Shown here piece after piece: positions 42,087 to 51,154 of a stretch of DNA of 64,000 nt. Source of the stretch: Candidatus Villigracilaceae bacterium. Lineage in GTDB: Bacteria > Chloroflexota > Anaerolineae > Anaerolineales > Villigracilaceae. Within the stretch, counting starts at the first letter, position 1, and each line of letters begins with the position of its first letter. The stretch lies in assembly GCA_026645935.1 (NCBI GenBank), contig JAPKMP010000002.1:186001-250000 (forward strand), written 5' to 3'. The notes under the pieces are model-generated. The model was not told the DNA's origin. It was given only the letters and a program-made list of their open reading frames with translations, and did no database searches. The translations under genes and the position numbers were made by a program.

Positions 42087-43601
42087 ATGGAATTTCTTTT
42101 GCAACCTCTTACGATCCTGACCTTCCTTCCGCTGGCGGGCGTGCTCGTCCTTGCTTTCATCGACCCCGGGCGGAAGAATGTCATCCGCTGGATCGCCCTG
42201 GTTACATCGCTGGTCACATTCCTTGTTTCGTTGTGGGTCTTTTCGATGTTCGAATCGTCGAATCCCGACCTGCAACTGGAAGCCAAATACCCGTGGATCC
42301 AGGTGGCGGGATGGAACATCTATTACTACCTCGCCGTGGACGGTTTGAGCATCCTGCTTGTGATGCTTACTGCCTTCCTCACGCCCATTTCCATTCTCTC
42401 CACATGGTCCGCCGTCGAAGACCGCGTGAAGGATTTCATGATCTTCTTCCTCCTCCTCGAAGTGGGCATGACCGGCGTCTTCCTCGCACAGGATTTGTTC
42501 CTCTTCTACATCTTTTGGGAATTCACCCTCGTGCCGATGTATTTCCTCATCGGCATTTGGGGCGGACCGCGCCGCGTCTATGCCGCCATCAAATTCTTCC
42601 TTTACACCATGGCGGGTTCCATCCTGATGCTGGTTGCGATTATATTCCTCGGCATCAAGGCGGATACCTTCAATGTGCCGACGATGCTCGTGCGCCTACC
42701 CGACTTGTATGCCACCGGCACGATTCCCGCCTCGGTACAGATGATGCTCTTCATCGCTTTCGCCGCCGCTTTCGCCATCAAAGTTCCAATGTGGCCCCTC
42801 CATTCCTGGCTGCCTGATGCGCATGTGGAAGCGCCGACCGCAGGTTCTGTCATTCTTGCCGGTGTTTTGTTGAAAATGGGAACATACGGTTTCCTGCGCT
42901 TCAACCTTCCGCTCTTTCCCGATGCCTCCGTCCAGGCCGCCCCGTGGATCGCGCTTCTCGCGACAATTGGCATCATTTACGGCGCGGCGGTCTCATACGC
43001 CCAATCAGACGTGAAAAAACTGGTCGCTTATTCCTCGGTTAGCCACCTCGGTTTCGTCATGCTCGGTTTGTTCGCGCTCAATCCTGAAGGTGTCGCTGGC
43101 GCGATTTTGCAAATGGTCAATCACGGTCTGAGCACGGGAGCGTTGTTCCTTCTCGTCGGCATGATCTACGAACAGACTCATACCCGCGAGATCAAGGAAT
43201 ACGGCGGCTTGTGGAAGATCACCCCGATTTTCGGTACCATCATGCTCATCGCTTCGCTTTCTTCGATGGGCTTGCCCGGTCTCAACGGCTTCGTGGGCGA
43301 GTTCACCATCTTGCTTGGCGCTTTCGGCTCCGAAGCCATCGGCAATCCCTGGTATGCGGGCATTTCCGCGCTGGGTGTCATCATGGCGGCGGTTTATATC
43401 CTCTACATGTTCCAGAAGGTCTTCCTCGGTCCTGCGGGTGAAATTACGCATCACCACGAACTCAAGGATCTAAACTGGCGCGAGATTATTACGGCAATTC
43501 CACTCGTCGTCTTCATGTTCTGGATCGGACTGTATCCGAAACCCTTCTTCGATATCCTCGCCCCCGCGGTTGAGAAGTTATTGTCAACTTTGCCTTTGTA
43601 A
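42087..43601 (+). CDS. nuoM: NADH-quinone oxidoreductase subunit M
   Basis: A 504-residue antiporter-like proton-pumping subunit. FYIFWEFTLVPMYFLIGIWGG, MWPLHSWLPDAHVEAPTAGS and LKMGTYGFLRFNLP are the conserved NuoM blocks, including the Lys and Glu of the central proton path. It starts 24 bases after nuoL. Downstream is a palindromic repeat before nuoN. Confidence 0.96.
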   Translation: MEFLLQPLTILTFLPLAGVLVLAFIDPGRKNVIRWIALVTSLVTFLVSLWVFSMFESSNPDLQLEAKYPWIQVAGWNIYYYLAVDGLSILLVMLTAFLTPISILSTWSAVEDRVKDFMIFFLLLEVGMTGVFLAQDLFLFYIFWEFTLVPMYFLIGIWGGPRRVYAAIKFFLYTMAGSILMLVAIIFLGIKADTFNVPTMLVRLPDLYATGTIPASVQMMLFIAFAAAFAIKVPMWPLHSWLPDAHVEAPTAGSVILAGVLLKMGTYGFLRFNLPLFPDASVQAAPWIALLATIGIIYGAAVSYAQSDVKKLVAYSSVSHLGFVMLGLFALNPEGVAGAILQMVNHGLSTGALFLLVGMIYEQTHTREIKEYGGLWKITPIFGTIMLIASLSSMGLPGLNGFVGEFTILLGAFGSEAIGNPWYAGISALGVIMAAVYILYMFQKVFLGPAGEITHHHELKDLNWREIITAIPLVVFMFWIGLYPKPFFDILAPAVEKLLSTLPL

Positions 43602-43607
43602 TCTGTA

Positions 43608-43660
43608 CCCTCATCCCCAACCTCCCTCTCTCTTATGGAGAGGGGCGGGAGGGGTGAGGG
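43608..43660. repeat. Palindromic CCCTCATCCCC repeat between nuoM and nuoN
   Basis: Outer arms CCCTCATCCCC / GGGGTGAGGG and inner arms CCTCCCTCTC / GAGGGGCGGGAGG. Same family as at 3224, 5290 and 11346. Confidence 0.8.
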
Positions 43661-43672
43661 AATGGAGCGTTC

Positions 43673-45118
43673 ATGACGCCGCCTACATTCTTTGACTTTT
43701 ACTCGCTTCTTCCCTACATAATCCTCACGGTATGGGCGTGTATTCTCCTGCTCGTTGACCTCTACATCCCGAAAGGGCGCAAAGGCATCACGGCAGTTCT
43801 CGCGGCGATCGGGATTGCCGTCTCACTTGGATATTCGATCACACAAACCGGTATCGAGGCCAGGGGTTTCACCGATATGATCTCGCTCGATGGCTTCTCG
43901 ACCTTTGCCAATGTTCTTCTCCTTGCCAGCGGGCTATTCTCCATTGCCCTTGCTTATGGATACACCAAACGCATGGGCATCGAACGCGGTGAGTATTACA
44001 CGCTCCTGCTGTTCAGTCTTACCGGCATGATGCTCATGGCGCAAGCCTCCGACCTCATCATTGTCTTCCTCGCCCTCGAATTGCTCTCCATCCCGCTTTA
44101 TGTCCTCTCCGCCATTTCGCGAAAACTGCAATCGGAAGAATCCGGCTTGAAATACTTCCTGCTCGGAGCGTTCGCCAGCGGATTCGTCGTTTATGGAACC
44201 GCTCTGATCTTTGGCGCGACAGGATCGACCAACCTGTCCGTGATTTTTACCCAAGCCGCATCAGTCGGGACCTCGAACCTGCTCCTAACCATTGGAGCCG
44301 CGCTTCTCCTGGTTGGATTCGGCTTCAAGGTCGCCGCAGTCCCCTTCCACATGTGGACTCCCGATGTCTATCAGGGCGCGCCGACCTCCGTCACCGCCTT
44401 TATGGCGGCCGGCGCGAAGATCGCCGGTTTCGTGGCGTTATTCCGCGTGTTTGCCACCGCCTTCCCAAGTATTGCCTCCAACCTGACCGATATCCTCTGG
44501 GCGCTTTCCGCGTTGACGATGATCGTCGGTAATCTCATCGCCATCTCGCAGACCAATATCAAGCGCATGCTGGCATATTCGGCAATTGCGCATGCAGGTT
44601 ATGTGCTCATGGCATTTGTTCCATATGGGAATGAGACAGTGTCCGCCACTGCTGTTGCCGCAGGTTTGTTCTATCTTGCGGCGTACGCTCTCAGCAACTT
44701 CGGGTCGTGGGCTGTGGTGATCGCCCTTGAAAAATCGGAGGGACGCGGGCTTGGGATCGATGACTATGCTGGCCTGGCAAAGAAATATCCCGCTCTCGCC
44801 CTTTGCATGACCGTTTTCATGCTCTCCCTCATCGGCTTCCCGCCAACCCTCGGCATGGTGGGCAAGTTCTATCTCTTCCGTTCCGCCATCGCGGGCGGAT
44901 TCACCGGCCTTGCCTTGATCGGTGTGATCACTTCCCTTATCTCCGCATACTACTACCTGCGGGTCGTGGTCAACATGTACATGAAAGAAGGCGATCCCGA
45001 TGTCGAGCGCGAACCCTGGCTCGGACTCACAACATCCGTGACCGCAATCGCCACAGTGGTAGTGAGTTTTGTCCCGCAATTCCTTTTCCTGCTGGCTTAT
45101 ACAGCTGTCTTGCGATAA
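43673..45118 (+). CDS. nuoN: NADH-quinone oxidoreductase subunit N
   Basis: A 481-residue antiporter-like proton-pumping subunit, last of the 14 complex I genes. It contains LALELLSIPLYVLSAI with the key Glu, FKVAAVPFHMWTPDVYQGAPT and NIKRMLAYSAIAHAGY. TGGAG precedes the ATG. No terminator is obvious before the tRNA promoter just downstream. Confidence 0.96.
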   Translation: MTPPTFFDFYSLLPYIILTVWACILLLVDLYIPKGRKGITAVLAAIGIAVSLGYSITQTGIEARGFTDMISLDGFSTFANVLLLASGLFSIALAYGYTKRMGIERGEYYTLLLFSLTGMMLMAQASDLIIVFLALELLSIPLYVLSAISRKLQSEESGLKYFLLGAFASGFVVYGTALIFGATGSTNLSVIFTQAASVGTSNLLLTIGAALLLVGFGFKVAAVPFHMWTPDVYQGAPTSVTAFMAAGAKIAGFVALFRVFATAFPSIASNLTDILWALSALTMIVGNLIAISQTNIKRMLAYSAIAHAGYVLMAFVPYGNETVSATAVAAGLFYLAAYALSNFGSWAVVIALEKSEGRGLGIDDYAGLAKKYPALALCMTVFMLSLIGFPPTLGMVGKFYLFRSAIAGGFTGLALIGVITSLISAYYYLRVVVNMYMKEGDPDVEREPWLGLTTSVTAIATVVVSFVPQFLFLLAYTAVLR

Positions 45119-45124
45119 ATTTTG

Positions 45125-45152
45125 TTGACAGCATAATCCTTTGCGGTATAAT
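45125..45152 (+). promoter_or_regulatory. Promoter of tRNA-Lys
   Basis: A perfect TTGACA at 45125-45130, a 16-bp spacer and a perfect TATAAT at 45147-45152. The start site should fall about ten bases before the tRNA. The best consensus promoter in the window. Confidence 0.9.
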
Positions 45153-45168
45153 ACCGCCCGCACGAAAT

Positions 45169-45240
45169 GGCTCCGTAGCTCAATGGCAGAGCAGTTGACT
45201 CTTAATCAATTGGTTGAGCGTTCGACCCGCTCCGGAGTCA
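45169..45240 (+). tRNA. tRNA-Lys, anticodon CTT
   Basis: A 72-nt cloverleaf: acceptor GGCTCCG / CGGAGTC (one G-T pair), D arm GCTC / GAGC, anticodon stem GTTGA / TCAAT with loop CTCTTAA (anticodon CTT), T arm GAGCG-TTCGACC-CGCTC, discriminator A. CCA is not encoded. Confidence 0.95.
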
Positions 45241-45245
45241 CAGAG

Positions 45246-45280
45246 AAAAACATCCCTCGATTGGGATGTTTTTACTTTTT
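45246..45280 (+). terminator. Terminator of tRNA-Lys
   Basis: AAAAACATCCC / GGGATGTTTTT, an 11-bp stem, six bases after the tRNA, followed by ACTTTTT. Confidence 0.85.
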
Positions 45281-45315
45281 ATCGACAATTGCATCTCAGT
45301 GATTTACAAAACAGG

Positions 45316-46179
45316 TCATTCCCCGGTCAGCCAGCCGAACAGACCCTTCTTTGGCAGAGTTTCCTCCACCCGCGGCATCGCCAGGAGAACGACCGAAATG
45401 TTGTCGTGCCCGCCGCGTTCATTGGCAAGGGCAACCAATGCCTCGGCTGCGGATTTCAGATCGCGCTTCCCGCGGATGACCTGCTGGATCTCATCGTCCC
45501 ATACCAGGTCGGTTAAGCCATCGGTGCAGATCAAGATCGTATCGCCTGGTTCGAGTTGGAAACCTTGATTATTGATCGATTCCTCATCGGTTTCGTTGTT
45601 ATCGATGCGCAGACGAAAATCCACTTCGGGCAGGCGCAGACCCCCAAGGTGGCGGCGGATGACGTGAACGTTTGGGTGGTCGCGCATTTGTTCCGCGGTG
45701 ATGATCCCTTTTTCGAATGCCTCCTGCACCCAGGTGTGATCTATCGTCAATTGCTGAATGAACTTTCCACGCAGGAGATATACACGCGAATCGCCCACAT
45801 AACCGATGTAAAGCCGGTTCTCGATCACCCACACACAGGCGCAGGTCGCTCCCATGCCCTGTTCTTCAGCCTTGCCCGCGGAGTGCGATGCAATCGCCTG
45901 GCTGGCGTCGTGAATGGCGTTCTCCATGATCTTGATCGGCTTGCGCGCATTGCTTTCCGCCACATGCATGCTGATGTAGTTGACCGCCAATTCCGCCGCC
46001 ACTTCTCCGGCGCGGTGGCCGCCGATTCCGTCCGCGACAACTGCGAAGATCGAGGGACGCGGGTCGTCCTTCCCCAATTGGAAGGATGAGACAGCATAAC
46101 GGTCCTCGTTGTTCTTGCCTGAGAGGCCCGCATGACTGAGGGCGGCTATGTGCAAGTGGGCAAGCGTGGTACGGATCAT
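45316..46179 (-). CDS. PP2C-type protein Ser/Thr phosphatase
   Basis: A 287-residue cytoplasmic phosphatase of the PPM/Stp family. The metal-binding motifs are all present: NEDRYAVS, VVADGIGGHRAGEVAAE, GDSRVYLL, CTDGLTDLV and GGHDNISVVLL. It removes phosphate from Ser/Thr residues set by Hanks-type kinases. The frame is open to 46326, but ATG 46179 overlaps the stop of the VWA-FHA gene by four bases and gives the normal family start. Third gene of a minus-strand operon with an FHA phosphothreonine reader; no kinase is encoded in the window. Confidence 0.92.
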   Translation of the reverse strand: MIRTTLAHLHIAALSHAGLSGKNNEDRYAVSSFQLGKDDPRPSIFAVVADGIGGHRAGEVAAELAVNYISMHVAESNARKPIKIMENAIHDASQAIASHSAGKAEEQGMGATCACVWVIENRLYIGYVGDSRVYLLRGKFIQQLTIDHTWVQEAFEKGIITAEQMRDHPNVHVIRRHLGGLRLPEVDFRLRIDNNETDEESINNQGFQLEPGDTILICTDGLTDLVWDDEIQQVIRGKRDLKSAAEALVALANERGGHDNISVVLLAMPRVEETLPKKGLFGWLTGE

Positions 46180-48095
46180 TCTTCGGGATTTACAGGGATA
46201 ATTTTGGGGGTTCGCAGAGGTGGGGGAGTCCTCAGCATGAATCGATACTTTAATTGACCAAAGTTTACCATATCCCCATGCTCCAACCGGTAGCCCTCTC
46301 GGGGGATAAGATCGTAGTTCACCCACGTCCCCGCGATGGATTGGACATCCTGCAGCAGGTACCCGCCGTCATCGGTGGCGCGGATGCGGGCATGCACAGG
46401 CGAAATGGATGGATCATCCAGAATTTGTGTGCATTGCACCGGATCGGTGCCGATCAGGATTTCCTTCCCATTCAAAGGAATGGGCGGGATGGCGGCATAC
46501 TGACCATCGTTTTGGAGTCTTACGAGCGAAGCCGCCGCCTCGGCTTCCACTGTTTTATCTGTTTTGCTTTTTCTGGGTCTGGATTGCCGCCTTGGCTTTT
46601 TCTCTTTCACAGCCGGAGCCGATTCTGTCATAATGGAAATCGACTGGGTGAGCGGGTCGTTTTGCGCGCGACGTTCCTCCTGAACAGCGCGCAATGAGAG
46701 GAATCTAAATCTGCCGCCGAGCAGGATGGCGAACAACACAAGCCCGGCAAAAACGATCGCCCCGAACGTGAGCTGCGACCGGTATTTTGCTAGGAATGCA
46801 GCGGGTCCGCTGGGCGGTTTGATAACCGTGACCACCACAGGCAGAGGCATGCTGGTCTTGCTCAAGCCGAGCGTATCCACCGCCTCGACCATGATCTGAT
46901 GTTCCCCGCTGATTGCATAGGCGGTAAGGTCCCAGGTGAACTCATTGAACGGTTCAGATGTGTTTTCATCCATGACCGTTCCATCCACGTACAGGGTTGT
47001 GCGCGCGAGCGCGCGATTGTACCCGTCGGGGAATTCGACGATGATCTGGATTTTTTGGGAATCAGGCAACAGAACTTCCGTATTGAACGGGTCGTCGGGC
47101 GGAGCCTGCCGTGTGATCTGCATGGCTGGCGAAACAGGAATCGGGTTGGGTGGCTGGATGTTCAAATCGAACATTTGCGCATCCGAAGTAACCGTTCCTG
47201 CAGAGGGCAGAGTCACCTGAACGACAAGGTTGTGTTCGCCGGAAAAATTCAACCGCGAGTCATATTTGAGGTGATAGATTCTGCGCAATGGCGCAAAATA
47301 AACTTCGGGGTCTGGGAAGCGTTCCTCGCCTGAGAATTGGAACATGCTCCCGCCTGTCTGGATGGCAAGATTGTTGAAGACAGCCGCGCTTGTGGTGGTG
47401 AAGGTCGTGTTTGCATCCACATACCATACAAAGACACGGATCTTGTTATCGACCGCGCGTTGGATGATGGGTTCGAGGTCTGCAGCGAGGTTCGGATTTT
47501 CCATTTGCGGCGTGATGAAGAGCACGGCGCGTTTCACTCCGATGCGCGGGGTCTGGGCGCTGACCACATCCAGCGCGGAAACGAGCGATTGCAGGTTGGG
47601 GTTCGCTCCACGCAGGTCCGGTTGGAATCCCTGCAAGCCGACGATGAAATCTGTTGGAGAAGCATGGTTGATGACAGGTCCCGCCTGGCTGACGAGACTC
47701 AGATCATCGGGCAGGTCAGGAGGACGCGATTGCGCCCATTGGATGATGACCTGCGATACGCGTTGGAATCGCGAGATTCCGTTCGCGTTCCTTGCATCCA
47801 GCGCCTCTCCCTGGTTGAATGCAACCGCCAATTGCAGGGGAATCGCCATTTCGTTGAAGCTCACGGCCGGGAGGGATTGTCCGTTTTCGAGAACAGTGAC
47901 AGCTTCGGGTTTGAGTCCCGAGGCGAAGATTCCGCTTGAGTCGGTCACATCCACAAACCCCGAAATTTCCGGGAAGGCCGATGTGTCCACATTGTATAAG
48001 GTGGCAGACGCAGTGAACTGGTCCTGCGCGAGGGCGGGAATCGTGACGCCGAGGATCAGGCTTGTCGCAAAAAGGGCGAGGAAAAATCTACGCAT
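46176..48095 (-). CDS. Exported VWA-like domain, transmembrane segment and cytoplasmic FHA domain
   Basis: A 639-residue protein. A signal peptide (residues 1-23, ends ALAQ) leads to a large extracellular part with a VWA-like region (residues 60-270: LQLAVAFNQGE, VKRAVLFITPQ, IRVFVWYVDANTT) and beta-sandwich segments. One membrane helix at about 437-460 (LTFGAIVFAGLVLFAILLGG) is followed by a basic Lys/Arg-rich stretch. The C-terminal FHA domain reads EILIGTDPVQC, SISPVHARIRAT and AGTWVNYDLI: the SxxH and GTxVN phosphothreonine-pocket motifs are kept, while the usual GR is GT. It may link an outside signal to phosphoprotein binding inside. It overlaps both neighbours. Confidence 0.8.
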   Translation of the reverse strand: MRRFFLALFATSLILGVTIPALAQDQFTASATLYNVDTSAFPEISGFVDVTDSSGIFASGLKPEAVTVLENGQSLPAVSFNEMAIPLQLAVAFNQGEALDARNANGISRFQRVSQVIIQWAQSRPPDLPDDLSLVSQAGPVINHASPTDFIVGLQGFQPDLRGANPNLQSLVSALDVVSAQTPRIGVKRAVLFITPQMENPNLAADLEPIIQRAVDNKIRVFVWYVDANTTFTTTSAAVFNNLAIQTGGSMFQFSGEERFPDPEVYFAPLRRIYHLKYDSRLNFSGEHNLVVQVTLPSAGTVTSDAQMFDLNIQPPNPIPVSPAMQITRQAPPDDPFNTEVLLPDSQKIQIIVEFPDGYNRALARTTLYVDGTVMDENTSEPFNEFTWDLTAYAISGEHQIMVEAVDTLGLSKTSMPLPVVVTVIKPPSGPAAFLAKYRSQLTFGAIVFAGLVLFAILLGGRFRFLSLRAVQEERRAQNDPLTQSISIMTESAPAVKEKKPRRQSRPRKSKTDKTVEAEAAASLVRLQNDGQYAAIPPIPLNGKEILIGTDPVQCTQILDDPSISPVHARIRATDDGGYLLQDVQSIAGTWVNYDLIPREGYRLEHGDMVNFGQLKYRFMLRTPPPLRTPKIIPVNPEE

Positions 48096-49017
48096 CAGCC
48101 TGCGTGAGAACGGGCGTGTTTTCCGATGGCTTGGTAAGTTGCAAGTAGGAGAGCGCCCATGAAGTCTTCATGTACGCCGTGAGAACGCCGTTCAAGAAAA
48201 TGAAGACAGGCAGATACAAGCCGCAGCATGCGATGGAGAACCACGCCGTTGGCGGCAAGGCATCGCCTGGGCGGAAGTCCATCATCCCGATCGCGCCGGG
48301 AATTACCGCTGCAACGATTGGCAGGGCAAAGATGAAACCGATGATGGCTCCGCCGATGCCGAGCACGAGCGAAAGCACGATCATGCCGCCGATGTCGGAT
48401 TTGGCGATCTCCCATCCGCGTTTGAAGCCGTCCATCAGGGTGAGATCTTCAGCCACGATCGCCGCCTGTCCCTGTTCGAGTATGATGCCCACCGCCCATG
48501 CCACGGGGATGATGAGGCAGATGAGCGGAATCAAACAGACGAAGCCGATTCCCGCAGTGGCAACACCCAGCAGAATGATCGGCAAAAAGATGACAAGGAA
48601 GGCAAGCCCCACGAGGAGATTCATACCGAAGAAGCGCCAGAAATACGGCATACTTTCGGACCAAAGTTCCGCAAACATCAACGACGGCGCGCCGCCTTCC
48701 ACCTTGTAGACCCCCTTGAGAATGCCGATGCGCCCCATCATCCCCAATGCATAGAAGGCGAAGGAGATGATTAATATCGCAACACATGCCAGGATGATGA
48801 TTAGCATGTATTGCTGGAAGAACTCAACAGCTTGCCCGCCAAAGCGTTCCACATCGCCCTGGAAGGGCTGGGTATCGCCGCCGCCTGACGAACCTCCGTT
48901 GTTGCCACCCCCGTTGCTGTTGGCAAAACCCGCAAAAATCCCGAAGATCCATAGAACCTTGTGGTTCCAGATGATCTGCCAGGAACGGGTGAAGATCTTT
49001 CCGAGGTCGATTTTCAT
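48088..49017 (-). CDS. Multi-pass membrane protein of the FHA/PP2C operon
   Basis: A 309-residue membrane protein with about six hydrophobic segments. The start MKIDLGKIFTRSWQIIWNHK with VLWIFGIFAG is typical of the DUF-type 'glycerophosphoryl diester phosphodiesterase membrane domain' relatives, but I cannot name it. Residues 35-50 form a Gly/Asn/Ser-rich loop. AGGAG before ATG 49017 sets the start; the frame is open to 49056. First gene of the three-gene operon, overlapping the VWA-FHA gene by eight bases, which suggests that the products work at the same membrane site. Confidence 0.65.
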   Translation of the reverse strand: MKIDLGKIFTRSWQIIWNHKVLWIFGIFAGFANSNGGGNNGGSSGGGDTQPFQGDVERFGGQAVEFFQQYMLIIILACVAILIISFAFYALGMMGRIGILKGVYKVEGGAPSLMFAELWSESMPYFWRFFGMNLLVGLAFLVIFLPIILLGVATAGIGFVCLIPLICLIIPVAWAVGIILEQGQAAIVAEDLTLMDGFKRGWEIAKSDIGGMIVLSLVLGIGGAIIGFIFALPIVAAVIPGAIGMMDFRPGDALPPTAWFSIACCGLYLPVFIFLNGVLTAYMKTSWALSYLQLTKPSENTPVLTQADA

Positions 49018-49183
49018 GTCAATCTCCTGAGGGCGGCGTGCGCTTTCCCACCGCAAAACCGTTTAAATCATACACTACTCAAAGGTTTCCGTCCACGTGG
49101 GGTATTTGCCGTCGGGGCGCGGAATTAAATTATTTTCCGCCCCTTTCTGGTATCATCCCAACATTCCCGTCAGGAGAACACGA

Positions 49184-50581
49184 ATGTCCGCCGCTGAATT
49201 CGATACATTCCTTCGAAAATATCCCGCCTACAAGGACACCAAACTCATAGACGATCTCCGAAAGAGCGATTACGCCCGGCTCGACGCGGGCGAACATGTC
49301 TATCTCGATTACACTGGCGGCGGAATCTATGCCGAGTCGCAGGTTCGAAAACATCACCAATTGCTCAAGGAAAACGTCTTCGGTAACCCGCATTCTTCCA
49401 ACCCGACCTCGCTCGCCGCCACGCATCTGGTCGAAGGCGCGCGCGATTACATCCTCAAATTTTTCAACGCCGATCCCGGTGAATATCTCGCCATTTTCAC
49501 ACCCAATGCCAGCGGCGCGTTGAAACTCGTCGGCGAAAGTTATCCCTTCCCGAACGGGCGTTACCTTTTGACTTTCGACAACCACAATTCAGTGAACGGG
49601 ATTCGCGAATTCGCCCACGTGCGCGGGGCGGAAGTGACTTATATCCCGGTCATGCTGCCTGAAATGCGAGTCGACACCTCCCAACTCGAAGCAGAGTTGG
49701 CTCGCCCTTCCAAAGCGGGTCATAACCTGTTTGCTTTTCCCGCTCAATCGAACTTCTCCTCCGTCAAGCACCCGCTCGAGTGGATCGAAAAAGCCCAAGC
49801 TCACGGCTGGGATGTCCTGCTCGACGCGGCTGCATTCGTCCCAACCAGCAAACTTGACCTGAGCATGGTCAAACCGGATTTCGTTCCCATTTCTTTCTAC
49901 AAGATCTTCGGTTATCCCACAGGGCTCGGCGCACTGATCGCCAGAAAAGAAGCCTTGGCAAAACTTCATCGTCCCTGGTTTGCAGGCGGGACGATCACTG
50001 TCGCATCGGTGCAGGGCGACAGATACTATCTCGCCGAAGGTGCGCCTGCCTTTGAAGATGGAACGCTCGATTATTTGAACATCCCTGCATTGGAAATCGG
50101 CTTGAAGCACATTGAATCCATTGGCTATGATGTCATCGGTGAACGCGTCAAGTCGTTGACCGGCTGGCTGTTGGACAATCTCACCGCCATGAAACACAGC
50201 AACGGCGTGCCCTTGGTTCGGGTCTTTGGACCGACATCAACAGAAGGAAGAGGCGGGGCGGTCACGGTCAACTTTTACGACAAGAACGATCAAGCCTTCG
50301 ATCATCGCTTCATCGAAAGTGAAGCCAACAAAGTGAACATCTCCCTTCGCACGGGATGTTTTTGCAATCCCGGTGCAGGTGAAGTGGCTCTCGGCATTTC
50401 GCGCGTGGAACTGGATGTTTGCTTTACCTCGCCCGGTCACGAAGACCGTTTGACCCTCGATGATTTCCGTTTGTGCATCGACGGCAAATCCTCCGGCGCG
50501 GTGCGCATTTCGGTGGGTATGGTCACGAATTTCAACGATGTGCAGGCGTTCCTTGCCTTTGCGAGGGGTTTGCTGGCATAA
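49184..50581 (+). CDS. Class V aminotransferase (cysteine desulfurase-like)
   Basis: A 465-residue PLP enzyme of the NifS/MOCOS-like group. YLDYTGGGIYAESQVRKHHQ is the N-terminal cofactor-entry block, and PDFVPISFYKIFGYPTGLGA contains the Schiff-base Lys (YKIFG). RTGCFCNPGAGE carries a Cys on the catalytic-loop position used by desulfurases and molybdenum-cofactor sulfurases. ATG 49184 has CAGGAGAACACGA in front; the frame is open to 49097. Substrate is not shown by the neighbours. Could also be a selenocysteine lyase. Confidence 0.85.
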   Translation: MSAAEFDTFLRKYPAYKDTKLIDDLRKSDYARLDAGEHVYLDYTGGGIYAESQVRKHHQLLKENVFGNPHSSNPTSLAATHLVEGARDYILKFFNADPGEYLAIFTPNASGALKLVGESYPFPNGRYLLTFDNHNSVNGIREFAHVRGAEVTYIPVMLPEMRVDTSQLEAELARPSKAGHNLFAFPAQSNFSSVKHPLEWIEKAQAHGWDVLLDAAAFVPTSKLDLSMVKPDFVPISFYKIFGYPTGLGALIARKEALAKLHRPWFAGGTITVASVQGDRYYLAEGAPAFEDGTLDYLNIPALEIGLKHIESIGYDVIGERVKSLTGWLLDNLTAMKHSNGVPLVRVFGPTSTEGRGGAVTVNFYDKNDQAFDHRFIESEANKVNISLRTGCFCNPGAGEVALGISRVELDVCFTSPGHEDRLTLDDFRLCIDGKSSGAVRISVGMVTNFNDVQAFLAFARGLLA

Positions 50582-50600
50582 ATTGCAATGTGTAAGATCT

Positions 50601-50627
50601 CGTGTTCTTTGCGTTCTCTGTGATCGA
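50601..50627. repeat. CGTGTTCTTTG low-complexity repeat
   Basis: CGTGTTCTTTGCGTTCTCTG with a further TGATCGA, similar in style to 8147-8177. It lies in the leader of the DinB gene. Confidence 0.45.
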
Positions 50628-50639
50628 AAGCCGCTTGGT

Positions 50640-51140
50640 ATGAGCATCCAAAGCATCCATCTCATGTACGAATACAACTACTGGACGAGCGGACGAATCC
50701 TCTCTGCTGCGGCGAAGGTGACTCAGGAACAATTCCTTGCGCCTGTGGCATTCCCCTACAGCAGCCTGCGGGAGACCCTGCTTCATATTGTCGACGGCGA
50801 ATACGGCTGGTGGGGATTGTTCGAGCAGAATACCTTTCTTGAATTGAACTGGGAAGGTTTCCCCAACTTCGCATCCATTGAGAAAAAATTTCATGAAGAG
50901 GAAAAAGCCTTGCGCGCCTACCTTAACCGGCTGACCGACGCGGATATGGAAAGTCATCTTAGGTATACGGTCGAAGGCGGGATCCAGCGCGACCGCATCC
51001 TCTGGCATTGTCTGTATCACCTTGTCAATCACGGCACACAGCATCGCAGCGAAGCCGCCGCCATCCTCACAAGTTTCAACGCCTCCCCCGGCGACATCGA
51101 TTTCACCTTGTTCCTCAACGAATATATAAAAGCGAAATAG
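50640..51140 (+). CDS. DinB family protein
   Basis: A 166-residue four-helix-bundle protein of the DinB/YfiT superfamily. The three metal-binding histidines are likely in LLHIVDGEYGWW and LVNHGTQHRSEA. Members are metal-dependent thiol transferases or damage-inducible proteins of unclear role. ATG 50640 gives MSIQSIHLMYEYNYWTSGRI, the standard start with its YNxW motif; the frame is open to 50460 inside the previous gene. It follows the aminotransferase gene after 58 bp and may share its message. Confidence 0.88.
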   Translation: MSIQSIHLMYEYNYWTSGRILSAAAKVTQEQFLAPVAFPYSSLRETLLHIVDGEYGWWGLFEQNTFLELNWEGFPNFASIEKKFHEEEKALRAYLNRLTDADMESHLRYTVEGGIQRDRILWHCLYHLVNHGTQHRSEAAAILTSFNASPGDIDFTLFLNEYIKAK

Positions 51141-51154
51141 CAAAAGAAATTCCC

